A model generated the notes under the pieces. The model saw only the letters and a list, made by a program, of their open reading frames with translations. It was not told where the DNA came from and did no database searches. 64,000 nt of DNA, taken from contig NZ_CP083952.1 in the NCBI RefSeq assembly GCF_006442545.2, positions 3,217,501-3,281,500 on the forward strand, given 5' to 3'. Of the stretch, positions 59,820 to 64,000 are shown piece after piece (the stretch's first letter is position 1; each line of letters begins with the position of its first letter). The position numbers and the translations under genes were made by a program. Source of the stretch: Mesorhizobium sp. B2-1-8 (GTDB lineage Bacteria > Pseudomonadota > Alphaproteobacteria > Rhizobiales > Rhizobiaceae).

Positions 59820-59906
59820 ATGACCGATCTGGTTCAGGATGTCATCTCGCTGGTTTGCATGAGCGCGTTTCTTGTTTCCATGGCGATCTGGATCGGAGCC
59901 ATGTGA
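59820..59906 (+). CDS. Candidate SOS-induced 28-residue membrane peptide
   Basis: MTDLVQDVISLVCMSAFLVS continues with MAIWIGAM: a short acidic start and one hydrophobic helix over residues 8-27. The ribosome site AGGAG (59809-59813) is ideally placed six bases before the ATG. The promoter carries a perfect LexA box. Size, topology and expected control are those of SidA, the 29-residue SOS-induced division inhibitor of Caulobacter; I cannot claim sequence homology. It is too short for standard gene callers. The next gene is a membrane protease 111 bases on. Confidence 0.65.
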   Translation: MTDLVQDVISLVCMSAFLVSMAIWIGAM

Positions 59907-60017
59907 GCTGGCGGCATCCGCCATCGCTGTTCCCGATGGCCATAAGCCGCTCCGCTGTTAAGCTTTTCTTGCCGCCGCGACGTTAGGGTGCGCCTCCAGG
60001 CAGGGAGCAACGTCCAG

Positions 60018-61268
60018 GTGTCGCCCATCGTCACGGCCATTCTCGTGGCCAGCAATCTCGGGCTGATCTTTCTCTTGATGACCGTGCCGCTCGGTTTGCG
60101 CACGGTCCGGTCCAGTCGCATCGTGGCGATGGACCGGCAGCGCCTGTGGCAGGCGCTGTGGCCGCTTGGCAGCGATGCCGGATGGTCCGGCGAGATCCTG
60201 TCGGCGCAGCCGCTGGACGAAGGGGGTGTGGCCCGAATCATGCTGTCGTGGGAAGGCCGCGACGGCAAGCCGATCGAGCGCAGGGCGCGGTTTGAAGATG
60301 TCGTCGAGGGCAGCCGCTTCTCGATGCGGGTGATCGAGGACACCGCGCTCGATGGCTCGTTCTGGAAGGATTATGGCGAGACCGCCGAACTGGTTTCGCA
60401 GGGCAGCGGCACACGCGTGACGCTCAGCCGGACCGACCGGTACCGCGGCGTCGCCTTCCTGGTGTTCCGTTACTTCGCCATGCGCCGCGAGCTCTCCAAG
60501 CTGCAGCGTTGGGCAAGGACCGGGCAGTATCGCAAGGGCGGCTGGTTCGAGCATCCGCTGAGTCAGGTCGGCTTTGCCGTGCTGTCGGCATTGATGCTGT
60601 GGCCGTTCTTCGGCCTTCACCTCGGCGGGCTGGCGTTGGCCGCGATCCTGACGTCGGTGGTGGCGCTGCACGAACTCGGCCACATGGCGGCGTTCCGGCT
60701 GACAGGCCATCGCAGGGCGCGGATGATCTTCATCCCGCTGCTTGGCGGCATCGCCATTGGCGACCGGCCCTACAACAGCCGTTTCGAAGTGGCCTTCGTG
60801 GCGTTGATGGGGGCGGGGTTCTCCGCCTTCCTGGTGCCGATCGTCATTGCCGCCAGCGTGCTTGCCGGCAACGAGGGTCACAAGGCCGCGGCCGCGCTGC
60901 TGGCCGCGCTTGCAGGTTGCGTGGCCCTGTTCAACATCGCCAATCTGGTGCCGGTGTGGAAATTCGACGGCGGCCAGGTGCTGCGCCAGATCTGCCCGGG
61001 GCCGGTCGTCCTGGCTCTGGCGTCCTTCTCGCTGCTTTCGGCCTTTCTGGCGCTCGGCTGGCGGGCTGGTTTTTCGTCAGGCTTCCTGCTCGCGGCCGGT
61101 GCGGTTTTTTCGATCCTCAGCCTGCTTACCGTCGGCAGCGGCGTGAAGCCACGTCACGAACTGGAGCCGATCGACACCGTCGACCGTTTCGTCATCGCAG
61201 GGGCCTTGCTGGCGGTGTTCGCCATCCATGGCTGCGGCGTGTTGTGGGCGTCAGGGCAACTGATCTGA
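60018..61268 (+). CDS. Membrane M50-like (site-2) metalloprotease with SRPBCC-like N-terminal domain
   Basis: 416 residues. An N-terminal helix (VTAILVASNLGLIFLLMTVP) is followed by a soluble region of about 130 residues (RQRLWQALWPLGSDAGWSGE onward) resembling START/polyketide-cyclase folds. Then comes a multi-helix part with the zinc motif ALHELGHMAAF (HELGH at residues 218-222) and the second-site NLVPVWKFDGGQV (zinc Asp), as in site-2 proteases. GTG 60018 has CAGGGAGC upstream; GTG 59988 is the alternative. The fusion is unusual and its substrate unknown. Same strand as the SOS-box peptide gene. Confidence 0.8.
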   Translation: MSPIVTAILVASNLGLIFLLMTVPLGLRTVRSSRIVAMDRQRLWQALWPLGSDAGWSGEILSAQPLDEGGVARIMLSWEGRDGKPIERRARFEDVVEGSRFSMRVIEDTALDGSFWKDYGETAELVSQGSGTRVTLSRTDRYRGVAFLVFRYFAMRRELSKLQRWARTGQYRKGGWFEHPLSQVGFAVLSALMLWPFFGLHLGGLALAAILTSVVALHELGHMAAFRLTGHRRARMIFIPLLGGIAIGDRPYNSRFEVAFVALMGAGFSAFLVPIVIAASVLAGNEGHKAAAALLAALAGCVALFNIANLVPVWKFDGGQVLRQICPGPVVLALASFSLLSAFLALGWRAGFSSGFLLAAGAVFSILSLLTVGSGVKPRHELEPIDTVDRFVIAGALLAVFAIHGCGVLWASGQLI

Positions 61269-61275
61269 AGCACCG

Positions 61276-62019
61276 TCAGCCGGTCTTGCGGGCCGCTTCG
61301 GCGGGCAAGGCCTCGGCAGGACCGAACACATCCTCGAACGCGGATTTCAGCGCGAGATCAAGGTCGGCCATCGTCAGGGGAAGGCCGAGGTCGACGAGGC
61401 TGGTGACGCCGTGGTCCGAGACACCGCAAGGAACAATGCCGCCGAAATGGGCGAGGTCCGGCTCGACATTGATGGCGATGCCGTGGAAGCTCACCCAGCG
61501 ACGCAGCCGGATGCCGATTGCCGCGATCTTGTCCTCGCCCAATGAGCCGTCCGGCAAAGCAGGGCGATCGGGCCGCACCACCCAGACGCCGACCCGGTCC
61601 TCGCGGCGCTCGCCGCGCACGTAGAAGGCGGCGAGCGTACCGATGATCCATTGTTCGAGCGCCGCGACGAAGGCGCGCACGTCCTCGCGCCGGCGCTTCA
61701 GGTCGAGCATGACATAGGCGACCCGCTGGCCGGGTCCGTGATAGGTGTATTCGCCGCCGCGTCCGGCCGCGAAGACCGGAAAGCGGTCAGGCTCGATCAG
61801 GTCCTCGATGCGGGCGCTGGTGCCTGCGGTATAGAGCGGCGGATGTTCGACCAGCCAGACCATTTCGCCGGCAGCTCCGCTGCGGATTGCGTCCGCACGC
61901 GCTTCCATGAAGGCCAGCGCATCAGGATAGGCGGTAAGGCCGGGCTCGACCAGCCATTCGACCGGCGCCGAACCGGGCAAGGGCAGGAACGACGTGGCGA
62001 TCTGGCTGCGTTCTGTCAT
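61276..62019 (-). CDS. lipB: Lipoyl(octanoyl) transferase
   Basis: Transfers octanoate from acyl carrier protein to lipoyl domains of dehydrogenase complexes. 247 residues: [33 protein letters not shown], the catalytic lysine in [20 protein letters not shown], and the catalytic cysteine in [14 protein letters not shown]. Stands alone, converging on the protease gene seven bases away. Confidence 0.97.
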   Translation of the reverse strand: MTERSQIATSFLPLPGSAPVEWLVEPGLTAYPDALAFMEARADAIRSGAAGEMVWLVEHPPLYTAGTSARIEDLIEPDRFPVFAAGRGGEYTYHGPGQRVAYVMLDLKRRREDVRAFVAALEQWIIGTLAAFYVRGERREDRVGVWVVRPDRPALPDGSLGEDKIAAIGIRLRRWVSFHGIAINVEPDLAHFGGIVPCGVSDHGVTSLVDLGLPLTMADLDLALKSAFEDVFGPAEALPAEAARKTG

Positions 62020-62038
62020 GGCATGTCGCTCTGCTTAT

Positions 62039-62083
62039 GCATGTCGTGGTCCCAAAACCGCCTTGCACTTTTGGGCGACATGC
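62039..62083. repeat. RIME-type palindrome, copy D (upstream of lipB)
   Basis: Arms GCATGTCG (62039-62046) and CGACATGC (62076-62083) around CCCAAAACCGCCTTGCACTT, the family core. It lies just before the lipB start codon, on the promoter side. Confidence 0.7.
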
Positions 62084-62253
62084 CTTTGGCCTCCATATGG
62101 CGATATCGGGCGCAAACGTCCAGTTCCGGATGCTCGTTGCAATCCTGTGGAACGTTATGCCAATTGCCTGACATTATTGCTCGCGACGCACTTGTTTCGC
62201 CGGAAACGATTTGCTACACGCCGCGAGCCGGTCGGTTCCGGCTCCTACCACGT

Positions 62254-62338
62254 GCGGTCGTGGCGGAATTGGTAGACGCGCAGCGTTGAGGTCGCTGTGG
62301 GGCAACCCGTGGAAGTTCGAGTCTTCTCGACCGCACCA
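62254..62338 (+). tRNA. tRNA-Leu (anticodon GAG)
   Basis: Acceptor GCGGTCG pairs with CGACCGC; D-arm GGCGGAATTGGTAGACGC; anticodon stem CAGCG/CGCTG with loop TTGAGGT; a long variable arm as expected for class II tRNA; TΨC GTTCGAGTC; encoded CCA. 85 bases. Confidence 0.97.
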
Positions 62339-62377
62339 TTGGCAAAATCGGTAAGTGGCTGATTTTAAAATAAAATA

Positions 62378-62398
62378 GGCGGCTTTGCCGCCTTTTTT
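62378..62398 (+). terminator. Rho-independent terminator after tRNA-Leu
   Basis: GGCGGC (62378-62383), TTT, GCCGCC (62387-62392), then six T's. Confidence 0.9.
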
Positions 62399-62417
62399 AT
62401 TGACAGTTTGGCCAGAT

Positions 62418-62436
62418 TTGCACTACAAATTGCACT
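62418..62436. repeat. Direct repeats before the integrase gene
   Basis: TTGCACT occurs at 62418-62424 and 62430-62436, 12 bases apart, between the tRNA terminator and the integrase start. They could be integrase arm sites or a regulator site. Confidence 0.45.
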
Positions 62437-62474
62437 GCACGTTACATCATCGGCAATCATGCCGGGTGTTCGAT

Positions 62475-63833
62475 ATGGCCAAGAAAATACCGTCCTCTTC
62501 AAGCTCGCCAGACCCTGATCGATATCTAAAAAAACGCGCATCGAGATGGCATTACGTCCGACGTGTCCCGGCCCACGTCGCGGGCTTCGATCCGCGCGGA
62601 ACAATCCAGATTTCACTGAAAACCTCCTCCCACGAAGTCGCCCGCATCAAGCGCGATGCCTTCGAGAAGGCCGACGATCTCTATTGGTCGGGACTCGCCG
62701 ACGGACATCAGGCCGAATCCGTCGTGTCCGCTTACAATGCCGCGAGAACCCGTGCCCTGGCCCTTGGTTTCGAATACCTGTCATCCGCGAACCTTGCCGC
62801 CAGCCGTTCGCTGGACGAGATCCTGCGACACGTCGAAAAAGCGAAAGGCTCAGGCGGGCGAGAGGCGCCCGCACTTCTTGGCGCGCATGAGAGGCCGGCG
62901 CTTACCGTCCGGGAAGCCACGGAGTATTATTTCAACACTATGGCCGCCGACGAGGCGCGGGGCATGAGCGAATACCAATTCGCGTCCTGGAAAAAGGTGA
63001 AGAGATATGCGGCGGAAAGCTTCATATCGGTCGTCGACAACAAGCCACTTCTTGAGATCACACGGGCCGATGCCCAGAGGTATTACGAATTCTGGCTCGG
63101 CCGCGTGAAAGGCTCCAAAGGCGGGAAGCGCATGTCCTCAAACACCGCAAATCGTAGTTTCGGCAATATGCGGAAACTGTTCAAAACCTACGCGAACTGG
63201 CTCGCGCTCGATATCCGGAACCCTTTTGACGGTCTGTCGTTTCGCAACCGCAAGAGCGACCGGCGTGTGGTTCCTCCGTTCGAAGCCGAGTGGATAAAGA
63301 CCAAGTTCCTTGTGCCTGGCGCGTTTGGCCGTCTCAACGATGATGCCCGGCTCATTTTCCTCGCCTTGATCGAGACCGGCTGCCGGCCCTCCGAGATCTG
63401 CAATCTGAGACCAGAGAACATAAGGCTCAATCATCCGGTCCCCCATCTCGCCATCCGGTTTCAGCCGGACCGCCTGATCAAGACAGAGTCGAGCATTCGC
63501 GAAATTCCGCTTCTTGGTGTCTCGCTCGAAGCCATGAAGCGCGCGCCGAAGGGATTCCCTCGTTACAGTGACAAAGAGACCAACCTTTCGGCAACCCTCA
63601 TGAAGGGCCTCAGATCGGCAAAGCTGTTGCCCTCTGAGGAGCACAGTGTCTATTCGATCCGCCATTCTTTCGAAAAGCGAATGCAGGAAGCGGGGCTGGA
63701 TTACGATTTGAGGTGCCGGCTGATGGGACACGCCAATGACCGGCCGCAATACGGGGACGGCGGTTCGTTGGAATGGCGGCGCGATCAGCTCAAGAAAATC
63801 GTCCTACCCTTCGATCCTGCGATCCTTGCATAG
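62475..63833 (+). CDS. Tyrosine-recombinase integrase at tRNA-Leu
   Basis: 452-residue phage/ICE-type integrase. A basic N-terminal arm-binding and core-binding part (residues 1 to about 260) precedes the catalytic domain. The first Arg is in IETGCRPSEICNL. Box II reads YSIRHSFEKRM, with the usual His of HxxR replaced by Tyr. LMGHANDRPQYGDG holds the second His and the candidate nucleophile Tyr. ATG 62475 is chosen because the frame before it overlaps repeats. It sits directly behind tRNA-Leu(GAG), so the element probably integrated into the tRNA 3' end. Confidence 0.9.
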   Translation: MAKKIPSSSSSPDPDRYLKKRASRWHYVRRVPAHVAGFDPRGTIQISLKTSSHEVARIKRDAFEKADDLYWSGLADGHQAESVVSAYNAARTRALALGFEYLSSANLAASRSLDEILRHVEKAKGSGGREAPALLGAHERPALTVREATEYYFNTMAADEARGMSEYQFASWKKVKRYAAESFISVVDNKPLLEITRADAQRYYEFWLGRVKGSKGGKRMSSNTANRSFGNMRKLFKTYANWLALDIRNPFDGLSFRNRKSDRRVVPPFEAEWIKTKFLVPGAFGRLNDDARLIFLALIETGCRPSEICNLRPENIRLNHPVPHLAIRFQPDRLIKTESSIREIPLLGVSLEAMKRAPKGFPRYSDKETNLSATLMKGLRSAKLLPSEEHSVYSIRHSFEKRMQEAGLDYDLRCRLMGHANDRPQYGDGGSLEWRRDQLKKIVLPFDPAILA

Positions 63834-63841
63834 GCGGACGA

Positions 63842-64000
63842 CTAAATCCGACCCTTGGCAGCACGCAGGCGATCTGCCCGGGACGCCAATTGCTCTCGCT
63901 CGTGCTCCAGGCGCTCGAAAATCGGCCAATAGCTTTCGCCTTCTGGCCGTGTCTCGATCAAATGGGCAACATAGGCGAGGGCCTTTTCGACCCGTGGAAG
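63842..64000 (-). CDS. Hypothetical protein, C-terminal part only (runs off window)
   Basis: On the minus strand an open frame enters from the right edge and ends at a TAG at 63842-63844, giving 52 residues without a stop. The sequence is charged and helical: PRVEKALAYVAHLIE, then YWPIFERLEHEREQLASRAD and RLRAAKGRI. It looks coding and coiled-coil-like; the start lies outside. No function can be given. It converges on the integrase and belongs to the element behind tRNA-Leu. Confidence 0.6.
   Translation of the reverse strand, partial: LPRVEKALAYVAHLIETRPEGESYWPIFERLEHEREQLASRADRLRAAKGRI

Overview
The window is chromosomal DNA of a GC-rich alphaproteobacterium, most likely a rhizobium of the Mesorhizobium type. 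This rests on the aerobic (CobG/CobN-type) cobalamin pathway, a BA14K-family protein, the conserved run nuoA-N / birA / RNase J / methylmalonyl-CoA epimerase / DUF1467 / proS / lolCD, and several intergenic palindromes of the RIME kind known from rhizobia. Genus assignment is inference from gene order and protein style; no search was run.

Layout. 1-4.2 kb: two tandem Kup potassium transporters, the first cut by the window edge, with nearly identical 3' ends, then an NAD-dependent reductase. 4.2-7.8 kb: small redox and regulator pairs (QorB-like reductase/HxlR, glutathione S-transferase/MarR, TetR), each with a readable palindromic operator candidate. 7.9-12.5 kb: ilvC, a BA14K protein, an EEP-fold phosphatase or nuclease, a Nudix hydrolase and a FitAB-type toxin-antitoxin pair. 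12.5-16.8 kb: a MacAB-like export system and a divergent PhzF protein. 16.9-18.3 kb: tRNA-Lys(CTT) followed by small unassigned genes and a nuclease-like fragment. 18.4-34.3 kb: a large cobalamin cluster, almost all on the minus strand. It reads as two transcription blocks: DUF1636-cobW-cobN-cobG-cobH-cobI-cobJ behind a cobalamin riboswitch, and cobL-cobE-cobM-cobA-cobB-cobV-cobU; cobK lies on the plus strand between them. 34.4-35.6 kb: a YcaQ-like DNA glycosylase. 35.9-51.8 kb: all fourteen nuo genes of respiratory complex I, with one extra gene between nuoF and nuoG that shares a C-terminal domain with the extended NuoE. 51.8-59.4 kb: birA, RNase J, epimerase, DUF1467, proS, lolC and lolD, with a small-RNA candidate on the minus strand before proS. 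59.4-62.0 kb: two tiny membrane-protein ORFs, a membrane M50-like protease and lipB. 62.25-64 kb: tRNA-Leu(GAG) with a tyrosine integrase directly behind it, the left end of an integrated element that runs out of the window.

Most of the window is housekeeping. The most interesting points are: (1) a 28-residue membrane ORF at 59820-59906 whose promoter contains a perfect alphaproteobacterial SOS box, resembling in size and control the Caulobacter division inhibitor SidA; (2) palindromic repeat elements lodged in frame inside cobN and cobG; (3) the shared C-terminal domain of NuoE and the extra nuo-operon protein; (4) a cobalamin riboswitch whose closing helix ends two bases before a start codon; (5) mosaic identity between the two kup genes.
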